A stretch of DNA of 64,000 bases from Treponema sp. GTDB lineage: Bacteria > Spirochaetota > Spirochaetia > Treponematales > Treponemataceae. Positions 16,771 to 25,225 of the stretch are shown in pieces; position 1 is the stretch's first letter; each line of letters starts with the position of its first letter. The DNA is taken from the NCBI GenBank assembly GCA_024402565.1, contig JAKSTM010000005.1:33813-97812 (forward strand), read 5' to 3'. A model generated the notes under the pieces. The model ran no database searches and had not been told where the DNA came from. It saw nothing but the letters and a program-made list of their open reading frames with translations. The position numbers and the translations under genes were made by a program.

Positions 16771-17159
16771 TTCTCTCCTCCTTTATCAACTTCATCAACT
16801 TCCTCAATTAAACTTTCAAAAAATGAAATCATTTCTGGTTTTGAAAAACCAAGTTTTTTCATATGCTGAATTAGTTCAATTACTTTCTCTCTTGCCAGAC
16901 TGTTTTTTAATTCCGCAATCATTGCAGTATCTTCTGTAATAAATCGACCTGTTGTTCGCTGCGAATAAACAAGTCCTGTACGTTCAAGTTCTGCAAACGC
17001 TTTCTGCATCGTATTTGGATTTACAGAAGCAACGCCAGCCAGATCTCGTACAGACGGTAACTTGTCTCCAGGTTTATAAACTCCAGAAACGATATCGAGC
17101 TGAATGCGTTCAACAATTTGAGAGAAAATTGGTCTGTCGGAATCAAGTTCCCAAGCCAT
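16767..17159 (-). CDS. GntR-family regulator, YtrA subfamily
   Basis: Autoregulator of the ABC operon. The protein has about 130 residues: a winged helix (residues 10-75) with the GntR pattern YKPGDKLPSVRDLA, NPNTMQKAFAELERTGLV and TTGRFI, and a short C-terminal helical tail rather than a large effector domain, which defines the YtrA group. The ATG at 17159 (MAWELD) follows AGGAGG; the frame could start eight codons earlier but that would place the ribosome site inside it. A perfect 13-bp palindrome overlaps the promoter. Confidence 0.9.
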   Translation of the reverse strand: MAWELDSDRPIFSQIVERIQLDIVSGVYKPGDKLPSVRDLAGVASVNPNTMQKAFAELERTGLVYSQRTTGRFITEDTAMIAELKNSLAREKVIELIQHMKKLGFSKPEMISFFESLIEEVDEVDKGGEK

Positions 17160-17174
17160 AATGCCTCCTTTAAT

Positions 17175-17212
17175 TTGTATCACTGTATTAAGTGTATAGT
17201 ACAGTGATACAA
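17175..17212 (-). promoter_or_regulatory. Perfect palindromic operator of the YtrA-type operon
   Basis: TTGTATCACTGTA (17175-17187) and TACAGTGATACAA (17200-17212) are exact inverse copies around 12 bases. On the minus strand TTGTAT and TAATAC lie 16 bases apart, so a plausible promoter is inside the palindrome. It lies 15 bases before the regulator start, which favours autorepression. Confidence 0.75.
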
Positions 17213-17245
17213 CAGAGGTGTCAAGAGAATTTTTAAGAAAAAAGT

Positions 17246-18415
17246 TTATAAGGTTTCAGCCATGATTTGACGAAGAAGATAACATCTGACCATAAAAGTG
17301 ATTTCTTCTTCTGCAGTGTTTTCTTTCAGGCCAATTAATTCTTCGGCCTTTTTGATTCTGTAACGAATGGTATTTGTATGCTGAAAACATTCTTCAGAAG
17401 TTTTCTGAATATCACTATTATTATTCACATAAGAGATTATTGTCTTCAGAAGATTAGATTCATGTTTTTTATCGTAATTCTTTATAATATCGATTTTTTT
17501 GAACATGTCTTCACAAAGCATTTTATTCTGGATGACTGCCATTGCATATTTATAAATACCAAGATCCCTGTAACACATGTAATCCAGGTTATGAAATTTA
17601 CAAACCATTTTGGCGCAGTTTGCTTTTTGAATAGAATCATTCAGACTGTACAGAGGAAGTAATTCTTCGCAGGCACCAATATAAAAATCTTCCGGCGAAA
17701 AATTATTCTCTTTCAAAAGTTTTGAAATATAGCCATTAAAATCGACCGCATCATCATTTTCAAATGAACAGATTATTACAACACCATTTCCCATTTTTAC
17801 AAATGAGTAATTTGTATTGCTTTCATACTGATATTTTCGATACATCATTTTATCAAAAAAAGTATGAACCTGAAGATTTGATGCCTGGTTCTTCGAAAAA
17901 ATAATTGCGGTCCGAACAAAATTTTTAAACTCAGGATTTATTTGAAGCGCAGTTTTTTCTACTGTGTCAGGAGAAGGTGTGCCCCGTAAAATTGAATTCA
18001 AATATTCTTCATGAATAATATATTGCGCTCTGGTCTTCATGGACTGATTAATATTGATAATCAGATCTTCCATAAACTCATCATAAAAAGTGAAAAGAGG
18101 AACATGATGCTTTACAGCCAGATGGACTATTTCTGAAGGGAGAGTTTCTTCCGGTGCAATTTTTATGGCAATGCCAGATACGTTTTTCTGAATAAGAGTT
18201 TTCAGAGTTCCGTTTACAATTTCCGGATTTGATTTAGCAAAAAAATACGAAAGCAAAACAAAGTATCCCGGACCATAACCCGAGTAATGAATTTTGCTGC
18301 TTTCGTACTCTAGAATAACAGTAGCATTAACCTGGTTTCCCAGATATTCTTTACCACATATTGTCTTAAAATTACTGAACATTGAAAGTTTAAGTATTTC
18401 ATTAAGATTTATCAT
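17246..18415 (-). CDS. PucR-family transcriptional regulator
   Basis: A 389-residue regulator. The N-terminal part (about 1-125) matches the PucR ligand-binding layout, with VSGIAIKIAP and HHVPLFTFYDEF; a central region of about 150 residues follows; the C-terminal helix-turn-helix has the PucR_C pattern ECFQHTNTIRYRIKKAEELIG. Family members often control purine, amino acid or related nitrogen catabolism. The gene is 69 bases behind the aminotransferase gene on the same strand, and the nearby transporter and dehydrogenase are candidate targets. GGAG lies seven bases before the ATG. Confidence 0.85.
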   Translation of the reverse strand: MINLNEILKLSMFSNFKTICGKEYLGNQVNATVILEYESSKIHYSGYGPGYFVLLSYFFAKSNPEIVNGTLKTLIQKNVSGIAIKIAPEETLPSEIVHLAVKHHVPLFTFYDEFMEDLIININQSMKTRAQYIIHEEYLNSILRGTPSPDTVEKTALQINPEFKNFVRTAIIFSKNQASNLQVHTFFDKMMYRKYQYESNTNYSFVKMGNGVVIICSFENDDAVDFNGYISKLLKENNFSPEDFYIGACEELLPLYSLNDSIQKANCAKMVCKFHNLDYMCYRDLGIYKYAMAVIQNKMLCEDMFKKIDIIKNYDKKHESNLLKTIISYVNNNSDIQKTSEECFQHTNTIRYRIKKAEELIGLKENTAEEEITFMVRCYLLRQIMAETL

Positions 18416-18484
18416 TAAAACTCCAAATTCCGGTACCCAAACAAAATATACAGTAAAGAATAATAAATACCAACAGCATTATTA

Positions 18485-19570
18485 CTATTTCAAAATTTCT
18501 TTCATCAATGAAAGGAACTTATCGTTCATTTCTGCAGTTCCAAGACTTACACGACAGAAACCTCTTGGAGCACCAATAAGGACTTTGTTTTCTGCAAGCT
18601 TTGCCTGAATCTCAAGTGAATCTTTTGGTGCCTTAAACATGATAAAGTTTGTTTCTGACTTGTAAACTTTACAACCCATTTCTTTCAAAGCGGAATCTAC
18701 TTTTGTTCTTTCCACTTCATTCAAATCATGGATTTTCTGAATATAAGCCTGGTCTTTAAGTGCAGCAGCGGCCATAGCCTGTCCCAAAGCACTGATGTTC
18801 CATGCTGCACCGGATTTAGTCAGGAGGGAAATTAAATCCGGCTGTGCAGCACCAACACCAATACGGAGACCTGCCATTCCATAAGCCTTTGAGAAGGTCT
18901 TAAGAATAAGTAAAGGTTTTGTGTATCCTTCTTTTATGAGTTTAATCATACTGTAAGTATTTGGGGCACTTACAAATTCCAGATAAGCTTCATCAATTAC
19001 TACCAGAACATGTCCAGGAACCTTCTTAATAAATTCTTCGAGTTTTGCTGAATCTACAAATGTTCCTGTAGGGTTATTTGGATTACAGATAACCATGATT
19101 TTAGTTTTTGGTGTTACGGCTGCAAGCATTGCATCCAGATCGTAATTCATTTCGTCATCCAAAGGTACTACAACTGGAACAGCACCATTTACCATGGCAA
19201 CATCACGGAAAGCTTCATAGCTTGGATCACCAACAATGAATTCATCCCCAGGGTTAATAAATACTTCACCCAGAATATTTATAAGAGCACTTGAACCTGT
19301 TGCTGTAATAACATTGAACATGTTTTCAAGGCCGTGCAGTTCTGCAAAATTTGATTTGAGTTCTACAGAGAACCAGTCCGGATAAATGTAAGGACGTTTA
19401 GAAGCTTCAGCCAAAGCTTCCAGTGCCACTGGCGAAGGGCCGTATGCACTTTCGTTATAATTCAATCTGTAAATATCAGGAGTTGTTGTACTGCTTTTTG
19501 GCTGACGTGCTGCTCTCTGACTTTCAGGTAATACTTTAATGCTGTCTCTTAATAATGATTTGTAATCCAT
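18485..19570 (-). CDS. Class I/II PLP aminotransferase, HisC-like
   Basis: Transfers amino groups using pyridoxal phosphate. The 361-residue protein has YRLNYNESAYGPSP at the start, TATGSSALINIL, the NPNNPTG motif, VVIDEAYLEF and the PLP-binding lysine in LILKTFSKAYGMAGLRIG, with the C-terminal arginine in GFCRVSLG. This is the histidinol-phosphate aminotransferase fold. No his genes are nearby, so a broader substrate is likely. The start at 19570 (MDYKSLL) follows GGAGG. It may share a message with the PucR gene. Confidence 0.85.
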   Translation of the reverse strand: MDYKSLLRDSIKVLPESQRAARQPKSSTTTPDIYRLNYNESAYGPSPVALEALAEASKRPYIYPDWFSVELKSNFAELHGLENMFNVITATGSSALINILGEVFINPGDEFIVGDPSYEAFRDVAMVNGAVPVVVPLDDEMNYDLDAMLAAVTPKTKIMVICNPNNPTGTFVDSAKLEEFIKKVPGHVLVVIDEAYLEFVSAPNTYSMIKLIKEGYTKPLLILKTFSKAYGMAGLRIGVGAAQPDLISLLTKSGAAWNISALGQAMAAAALKDQAYIQKIHDLNEVERTKVDSALKEMGCKVYKSETNFIMFKAPKDSLEIQAKLAENKVLIGAPRGFCRVSLGTAEMNDKFLSLMKEILK

Positions 19571-19790
19571 AAAAATCCTCCAGATTCCTGCGTTTCTTTC
19601 GTCGTTGTCTTTGTTAACTGATTGATGAGATGCATTAACAATTTGCAGCAAGTAATTGAAGTCTAAAAAAAAGCCCTTTCTGAAACAATCATTTGTCTTA
19701 CAAAAATAAATCCAGTTTTTTGTAATTTTTACAAATTTTTATGAAATTATGACTGAAAAATTGACATTCCTTTGTAAAAACAAATATTAT
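19571..19790. promoter_or_regulatory. Divergent control region with repeated TTTGT/ACAAA inverted repeats
   Basis: The space between the aminotransferase and MATE genes holds three inverted repeats of the same arms: TTTGT-N3-ACAAA (19692-19704), TTTGTAA-N3-TTACAAA (19719-19735) and TTTGT-N4-ACAAA (19771-19784). The last lies inside the MATE promoter spacer. TTGTTAA (19611-19617) also pairs with TTAACAA (19635-19641) and encloses GATGAGATGC. Confidence 0.5.
19761..19790 (+). promoter_or_regulatory. Sigma70-type promoter of the MATE gene
   Basis: TTGACA (19761-19766) and TATTAT (19785-19790) are 18 bases apart. The start codon at 19828 follows CTGGAGG, so this message has a normal leader of about 30 bases. 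Confidence 0.75.
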
Positions 19791-19827
19791 CTGTCTCCAT
19801 AAAATAATTTACAACCTGGAGGTTCCT

Positions 19828-21180
19828 ATGTCAGATGTACTACAGCAAAAAATCCATTTTGACAGAAAATACCTGCTCACACTGGTCTTTCCTTTGATTG
19901 TTGAACAGATTCTTTCTGTTATGGTTGGAATGGCCGATATGATAATGGTCTCTGGAGCCGGAGAAACTGCTGTTTCCGGAGTTTCACTGGTAAACACAAT
20001 CAGTAACCTTTTAATATATGTGTTCAACGCACTTGCCGCCGGAGGCGCCGTTGTTGCTGCTCAGGCTTTAGGTGGAAAAAAATATGAAACAGGAAAAATC
20101 ATTTCCAATCAGCTGATTCTGGTTTGTTTTGTTACAGCTATTGTAATTTCAGTTTTCAGCCTTACCTTGAATCACCAGATTTTGAACCTGATTTACGGAA
20201 GCGTTGAAAAAGACGTTATGGATAATGCAGTAACGTATTTTTACATTACGGCATTCTCATTTCCCTTTATTGCCGTCTACTTTGGTTCAACCGCCCTGTT
20301 CAGATCCATGGGCAATACAAAGCTTTCAATGTATGTTTCCGCTGTAATGAACATTCTGAACATTGTGGGAAACGCAATATTTGTTTTTGGCTTCCACATG
20401 GGCATTGCAGGTGTTGGTCTTGCTACACTGATTTCACGTGCTGTTGCTGGAATCATCGTTATTTTTGTTCTGAGAAACCAGAATCTGCCTCTGCATATTG
20501 ATAAATATCTGCGTCTTGGCTTCAACTGGGATGTAATCAAAAAAATCCTGAAAATCGGTATTCCAAGCGGAATAGATAATGCTATGTTCCAGATTGGTAA
20601 GCTTTTTACACAAAGCCTTATTTCAAGCTTTGGAACAGCATCAATAGCTGCAAATGCCACAGCAAGCACAATCGAGCTTTTGGCCACTATACCTGCCGCC
20701 GCCATGGGACTGGCCATAACCACTGTTGTTGGACAATGTGTAGGCGCCGATGACTATAATTCAGCCAAAATGTATTCTAAAAAGCTTATTAAATGGGCTT
20801 ATATCCTTCTCTGGATTGAAAATGTGGTCATTATCCTCCTCACGCCGACTATCGCCAGCTGGTACAACCTTAGCGCAGAAGGATTTTATCTGGCAAAGAA
20901 ACTCATGTGGTACCACAGTATTTGCTGTATGATAATGTGGCCTGCCGCATGGACACTTACATCAATTCTGAGAGCTTCAGGCGACGTAAAATTCGCCATG
21001 ATCTCATCAATCATTATTATGTGGGTATTCAGAATTGGTCTGGCATACCTGATTGGCGGCGTATTCAAAATGGGCGTATTTGGAGTATGGATTGCCATGA
21101 CAATAGACTGGGCTGCAAGATGTGTTGCAAACCTTTGGAGACTTAAAAGCGGTCGCTGGATGAAAAAAGCTGTGGTATAA
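19828..21180 (+). CDS. MATE-family efflux protein
   Basis: A 450-residue multidrug/toxic-compound exporter of the inner membrane with twelve predicted helices arranged as two similar halves. The N-terminal half starts with LLTLVFPLIVEQILSVMVGM, followed by DMIMVSGAGETAVSGVSLV, the typical MATE opening. It has its own promoter. The substrate is not predictable. A TATAAT overlaps its stop codon (21175-21180) and may drive the next gene. Confidence 0.92.
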   Translation: MSDVLQQKIHFDRKYLLTLVFPLIVEQILSVMVGMADMIMVSGAGETAVSGVSLVNTISNLLIYVFNALAAGGAVVAAQALGGKKYETGKIISNQLILVCFVTAIVISVFSLTLNHQILNLIYGSVEKDVMDNAVTYFYITAFSFPFIAVYFGSTALFRSMGNTKLSMYVSAVMNILNIVGNAIFVFGFHMGIAGVGLATLISRAVAGIIVIFVLRNQNLPLHIDKYLRLGFNWDVIKKILKIGIPSGIDNAMFQIGKLFTQSLISSFGTASIAANATASTIELLATIPAAAMGLAITTVVGQCVGADDYNSAKMYSKKLIKWAYILLWIENVVIILLTPTIASWYNLSAEGFYLAKKLMWYHSICCMIMWPAAWTLTSILRASGDVKFAMISSIIIMWVFRIGLAYLIGGVFKMGVFGVWIAMTIDWAARCVANLWRLKSGRWMKKAVV

Positions 21181-21206
21181 TTTACAAAAATCACAGGGGC
21201 AGAAAC

Positions 21207-21908
21207 ATGCTGATAAAAAACATGCTTATGGAGGAATTACTCAAAGACAAGATTAATTACCCCCATGTTGTTTCTGCCCTTCAGCACCCCCACCAAATTA
21301 TTGAAAATTCAGAAGACTCTCTTTTAATTTTCTGTCCTGTTTCAAAAGTTTTTATTGCCGAATATGCAGGACCTAATGCCCCGGATTTTGCCCGCTTCAT
21401 AAAAAATCAGGATATTATAAGGCTTCAGACCACAAATTCCACACTTTATGACCTTCTGAAACCCGATTTTTCAGTTCATTACCAATGTGTTCAGGCGGTT
21501 TATGATACAAAAACCACAGAAAAAGGCATTTTTCCTCAGTTTAAGCCTCTTTTACCGGAAGATATGCCATTTGCCGAAGAAACATACGGACTTAAAACTT
21601 ATATTCAGCAGCTTTTCCACAGAAACAGGCTCTTTGGCTGGTACGAAAATGACGTTTTAACTGGTTATGTTGCCTTCCACATTGATGAATCTGCAGGTGC
21701 TTTATACATAAAGCCCGAATTCCGAAAAAAAGGCTATGGCGCAAAACTTATGAAAACAGCCTTTGAGAACTATGATGAAGGAATAAAGTATTCCCAGATA
21801 GTCCATGACAATACAGGATCCATAAAACTTCATGAGAAAATCGGCTGCACCATATCTGAAAAGCCATTATTCTGGGTTTACAACGAAGATTTTATTTATT
21901 ACGAGTAG
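21207..21908 (+). CDS. GNAT-family N-acetyltransferase with extra N-terminal domain
   Basis: A 233-residue protein. The C-terminal half (about 135-225) is a GNAT fold: YVAFHIDESAGALYIKPEFR, then the acetyl-CoA loop KKGYGAKLM and the closing pattern DNTGSIKLHEKIGC. The N-terminal 130 residues do not match a family I know. The acceptor is unknown. A TATAAT at 21175-21180 inside the end of the MATE gene, followed by an AGGGGCAG sequence, suggests its own promoter, although it may also be co-transcribed. Confidence 0.75.
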   Translation: MLIKNMLMEELLKDKINYPHVVSALQHPHQIIENSEDSLLIFCPVSKVFIAEYAGPNAPDFARFIKNQDIIRLQTTNSTLYDLLKPDFSVHYQCVQAVYDTKTTEKGIFPQFKPLLPEDMPFAEETYGLKTYIQQLFHRNRLFGWYENDVLTGYVAFHIDESAGALYIKPEFRKKGYGAKLMKTAFENYDEGIKYSQIVHDNTGSIKLHEKIGCTISEKPLFWVYNEDFIYYE

Positions 21909-21920
21909 ATAAAGGGGTTT

Positions 21921-22016
21921 TAGGGGGAAATTTTTCCCCCTAGGCGAAGGGGTGACTCCATTACGGTCATGGAGCTTGTCGAAATGACGGAATGGAGTCA
22001 GGGGAAGGCTTTCCCC
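21921..22016. terminator. Three stacked hairpins between convergent genes
   Basis: TAGGGGGAAA (21921-21930) pairs with TTTCCCCCTA (21933-21942). TGACTCCATT (21953-21962) pairs with AATGGAGTCA (21991-22000), with GTCAT/ATGAC inside and GGAGCTTGTCGA at the tip. GGGGAA (22001-22006) pairs with TTCCCC (22011-22016). The middle one belongs to the dispersed GAGCTTGTCGAA family. Together they can stop transcription from both sides. Confidence 0.7.
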
Positions 22017-22033
22017 TCCCCCAAAATATTTTT

Positions 22034-23056
22034 CTAGTTAATTACACTTGTTGGAATACCATTCAGGTAATGCTGGAAATTTTCGATAGCCATATCTACT
22101 GCTCTTAAGCGGCTTGCCTTTGTAAGCCAGGCAATGTGACCGGTAATCGAAGTTTTGTCTGTATGGAACAGAGGATTGTCGCCCAAAGGTGGTTCTTCAC
22201 GCAGAACATCAAGGCCGGCTCCATAAACTTTTCCGCTTTCCAGTGCTGCCATAAGATCTTCTTCAACAATGAGTCCGCCGCGGGCTGTGTTTATAAGAAT
22301 TACGCCATCTTTCATCTTTGCAAAGGCTTCCTTGTCAAAGGTGTCTGCTGTATCTGCCGTAAACGGCGCATGAATTGAAATTACGTCACTTTCCTTAAGC
22401 AAAGTCTCAAAATCAACCTGTTCGATAAAGCTGTAAATTGCCCCAACTTTTTTATGACGGCTGTATGAAATGACACGCATTCCGAATCCGGCAGCCATTT
22501 TTGCAAAGGCAAGGCCAATTGCTCCAAGACCGAAAATACCACAGGTTTTGCCATAAAGCTCAATTTGAGGAGTTACTACGTTATCAAACTTTGCTCTTTC
22601 TACAGGACGGCCGTTTTCATCGTGAATTGACCAGTCTGTTTTTTTAATTATGTCAGAGTGAGCGTTTACATGGTGACAAACTTCCATAAGCAATGCCCAT
22701 CCGTATTCTGCAATTGTCTGAGCACCATAAACTGTATTTGTAATAGTCATGCCTTTACGACGTGTCATTTCTACATCGAATTCACGCCATCCATGCCCCA
22801 AAGTGGCAATGTATTTCAAATTTGGATGATGGCTCAACCATTCTTCATTGATTACCATATCTGAAATCCAGATTCCAAATACAATTTCTGCATCCCCAAC
22901 CAGCTCATGAAGTTCATCTGGCATTGGATATCCTTTTGGATATTTTATTTCCAGCTCAACACCAGGTATTTCTTTAAGCTTATTCCAATGGGCTGTAACC
23001 TCTTCCGGTGTTAAATCCGGCATCATAACAGTTTCCTGAATTACGACAACTTTCAT
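22034..23056 (-). CDS. D-isomer specific 2-hydroxyacid dehydrogenase
   Basis: An NAD-dependent reductase of 2-keto acids, or oxidase of D-2-hydroxy acids. The 340-residue protein shows the Rossmann motif GIFGLGAIGLAFAKMAAGFG near 160-180, the arginine motif INTARGGLIVEEDL, the glutamate in LREEPPLGDNPLF and the histidine in ITGHIAWLT, so the catalytic Arg-Glu-His set is complete. GlyA/glycerate-type specificity cannot be told apart from hydroxyisocaproate-type. A strong GGAGG precedes the ATG. It is transcribed away from the peptide transporter operon and shares the 23.1 kb control region with it. Confidence 0.9.
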   Translation of the reverse strand: MKVVVIQETVMMPDLTPEEVTAHWNKLKEIPGVELEIKYPKGYPMPDELHELVGDAEIVFGIWISDMVINEEWLSHHPNLKYIATLGHGWREFDVEMTRRKGMTITNTVYGAQTIAEYGWALLMEVCHHVNAHSDIIKKTDWSIHDENGRPVERAKFDNVVTPQIELYGKTCGIFGLGAIGLAFAKMAAGFGMRVISYSRHKKVGAIYSFIEQVDFETLLKESDVISIHAPFTADTADTFDKEAFAKMKDGVILINTARGGLIVEEDLMAALESGKVYGAGLDVLREEPPLGDNPLFHTDKTSITGHIAWLTKASRLRAVDMAIENFQHYLNGIPTSVIN

Positions 23057-23184
23057 TTCAGAACCTCCATGCGTTTTCTATTCAGAAAAGAAAATATTTT
23101 ATGAATACAAGCTTTGTCAATAAAACCAGTTAAGATTGTAAAAACTACAAAGAACAAGAAGTTTTTTATCACATTTTCAAATAA

Positions 23185-23225
23185 TAAAGAACTTTATTGA
23201 CACTAAAGTTCTTTATATGTTATTT
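23185..23225 (+). promoter_or_regulatory. Promoter of the peptide transporter with 12-bp palindromic operator
   Basis: TAAAGAACTTTA (23185-23196) and TAAAGTTCTTTA (23204-23215) are exact inverse copies around TTGACAC. The central TTGACA (23197-23202) is a consensus -35 box with TTATTT 17 bases downstream (23220-23225). A protein bound to the palindrome would cover the -35 box. Upstream, TTGTA-N5-TACAA near 23136-23150 is a second, weaker palindrome. Confidence 0.7.
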
Positions 23226-23278
23226 ATATTGACGATGAGATGCTGATACAGAAAATATGTGCAGCAAAATTCGAAAAG

Positions 23279-23328
23279 ACGACAAAGAGGTCGCTAGAAA
23301 TAGCAGATTTCTTTGTCGTTTTTTTTTA
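23279..23328 (+). terminator. Attenuator-like terminator in the peptide transporter leader
   Basis: ACGACAAAGA (23279-23288) pairs with TCTTTGTCGT (23310-23319), enclosing a small GCTA-GAAA-TAGC hairpin, and runs into ten T. It lies between the predicted promoter and the AGGAGG of the first gene, so transcription must pass it. A 34-codon open frame (23240-23344, starting MLIQKICAAKFEK) spans it but has no clear ribosome site. Confidence 0.7.
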
Positions 23329-23363
23329 TCTTTTGGATTTTTGAAAAAAGGAGGTTCAAGCAG

Positions 23364-24281
23364 ATGCTGAAATACATTATTAAAAGACTTCTACTTGGTT
23401 TACTGACTTTGTTTGTTCTTGTAGCAATCACATTCACAATGACTAAGCTTATGCCGGGAAGTCCCCTTCAATCCAAGAATATTACAGGCGATCTTCTTGA
23501 AAAAATGGAAGCCCAGTATGGACTTGATAAACCACCTGTAGAACAGTTTTTTATTTATGTAAAAAATATGCTCCACGGTGATCTTGGAACATCTTATAAA
23601 AAAGTTGGAACAAATGTTACAGACATCATTAAACAGTCTATGGTTCCAACAATAAAACTTGGTCTGGTTACTTTTGTATTAGTTCTGATTGTTGGGATTT
23701 TTGCCGGAATCATGATGGCAAAATCAAAATCAAATATTGCAAAGGGTGCCTGGCTTACGGGAATTACATTAGGTGTAAGTGTACCAAACTTTATCGTGGC
23801 TTTGCTGCTCATGATTCTGTTCGGTGTTGTACTGCACTGGTTCCCGACGATCGGGCTTTCAACACCAAAGCATTACATTCTGCCGGCAATTGCTCAGGGA
23901 CTCTACCCAATTTCGGCAGTTGCAAGACTTACACAGAGTTCCTATGAAGAAGTAATCAGACAGGATTACATCACAATGGCAAAGGCAAAAGGAATCAGTA
24001 AATCGACAATCCTTTTCCGCCATGTTCTTAAAAACGCAATGCTGCCTGTTATTACTTACATGGGTCCAATGGTTGCTTTCCTGCTGACAGGTTCAGTAAC
24101 CATAGAAAAAATTTTTACAATTCCTGGTCTTGGCCGCGAGTTTACAAACTCCATCATGAACCATGACTACACAGTTGTAATGGGAATTACGATTTTCATG
24201 GGTGCAATCATTATTCTTTGTAACCTGATTGCAGATGTAATTTGTGCCATTGTGGATCCTAGAATCAGAAAGTCAATGTAA
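23364..24281 (+). CDS. Oligopeptide/dipeptide ABC permease, DppB/OppB type
   Basis: First membrane subunit of a peptide importer. The 305-residue protein starts with LKYIIKRLLLGLLTLFVLVA, typical of DppB/OppB, has a periplasmic loop (LMPGSPLQ then YGLDKPP), and the cytoplasmic coupling motif near 200-220 (YEEVIRQDYITMAKAKGIS). It ends with ICAIVDPRIRKSM. The ATG at 23364 is chosen over upstream in-frame starts because AAGGAGG lies nine bases before it. First of six genes in tight tandem with strong ribosome sites. Confidence 0.93.
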   Translation: MLKYIIKRLLLGLLTLFVLVAITFTMTKLMPGSPLQSKNITGDLLEKMEAQYGLDKPPVEQFFIYVKNMLHGDLGTSYKKVGTNVTDIIKQSMVPTIKLGLVTFVLVLIVGIFAGIMMAKSKSNIAKGAWLTGITLGVSVPNFIVALLLMILFGVVLHWFPTIGLSTPKHYILPAIAQGLYPISAVARLTQSSYEEVIRQDYITMAKAKGISKSTILFRHVLKNAMLPVITYMGPMVAFLLTGSVTIEKIFTIPGLGREFTNSIMNHDYTVVMGITIFMGAIIILCNLIADVICAIVDPRIRKSM

Positions 24282-24295
24282 CAAGGAGGTTTGAA

Positions 24296-25216
24296 ATGAG
24301 TGAAATGACAGAAGAACAGTTATTCAGAAAGCTGGATAAATCTGAAAAAAATGATGAGTTTATTGCAATTGAAAGTCAGACCTTCTTCCAGTCTGTAGTA
24401 CGCGACTTCAAGAAAAACAAGCGTGCTCTGGTTGGTCTTATAATTCTTGCCATTGTAGTTTTAATGGCAATTTTTGGACCTGTATTCAGTACATACACAT
24501 ACGATATGCAGAACATGTCATTAAGAAATGCCAGCCCAAGTGCAGCACACTGGTTTGGTACCGACAAAATGGGACGCGACATTTTTGTTCGTATTCTTTA
24601 CGGTGCCAGAATCAGTTTAGGAGTTGGACTTATGGCTGCCGTAGTAAACCTGATCATCGGTACTCTCTACGGAGGTATTGCAGGTTACGTTGGCGGAAAA
24701 GTGGACATGATAATGATGCGAATTGTAGACATTATCTATTCGGTTCCTTCAATGCTCTACATTGTTCTGATCATGCTTTGGCTTGGTGCTGGTGTTACAA
24801 GTATTATGCTTGGTATTTCCATAACCTGCTGGATTGGTATGGCACGAATTGTCCGCCAGGAAGTAAAAAGCCTTAAGGAACAGGAATTCACAATGGCAGC
24901 CTTTGTTCTTGGTGCCAGTTCAAAAAGAATCCTGATCAAGCACCTTCTGGTAAATGCTATGGGTCCAATCATTGTAAACGTTACACTGCAGGTTCCACAG
25001 GCAATCTTTACAGAAGCATGGCTCAGCTTTATCGGTGTTGGTATCTCAGCTCCAAAAGCATCATGGGGTACTCTTGCAGAATCTGCCCGTGAACTTATTC
25101 AGGTTTACCCAATGCAGACAATTTATCCGCTGGTTGCCATTTGTCTGACAATCATTTCTTTCAACTTCGTTGGTGAAGGACTTGAAAGAGCACTGGATCC
25201 AAAGAGAAAGCGCTAG
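24296..25216 (+). CDS. Oligopeptide/dipeptide ABC permease, DppC/OppC type
   Basis: Second membrane subunit of the importer. The 306-residue protein has a cytoplasmic N terminus, the segment FKKNKRALVGLIILAIVV as first helix, the DppC hallmark HWFGTDKMGRDIFVRILYGA, the coupling loop EVKSLKEQEFTMAAFVLGAS, and the ending NFVGEGLERALDPKRKR. AAGGAGG lies seven bases before the ATG; fourteen bases separate it from the previous gene. Confidence 0.93.
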   Translation: MSEMTEEQLFRKLDKSEKNDEFIAIESQTFFQSVVRDFKKNKRALVGLIILAIVVLMAIFGPVFSTYTYDMQNMSLRNASPSAAHWFGTDKMGRDIFVRILYGARISLGVGLMAAVVNLIIGTLYGGIAGYVGGKVDMIMMRIVDIIYSVPSMLYIVLIMLWLGAGVTSIMLGISITCWIGMARIVRQEVKSLKEQEFTMAAFVLGASSKRILIKHLLVNAMGPIIVNVTLQVPQAIFTEAWLSFIGVGISAPKASWGTLAESARELIQVYPMQTIYPLVAICLTIISFNFVGEGLERALDPKRKR

Positions 25217-25225
25217 GAGGCCGAA

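Noticed and set aside
23240..23344. 34-codon leader frame before the peptide transporter as a real gene
   Set aside because: No ribosome binding site at a proper distance and no run of regulatory codons. It is kept only as a possibility under the attenuator.
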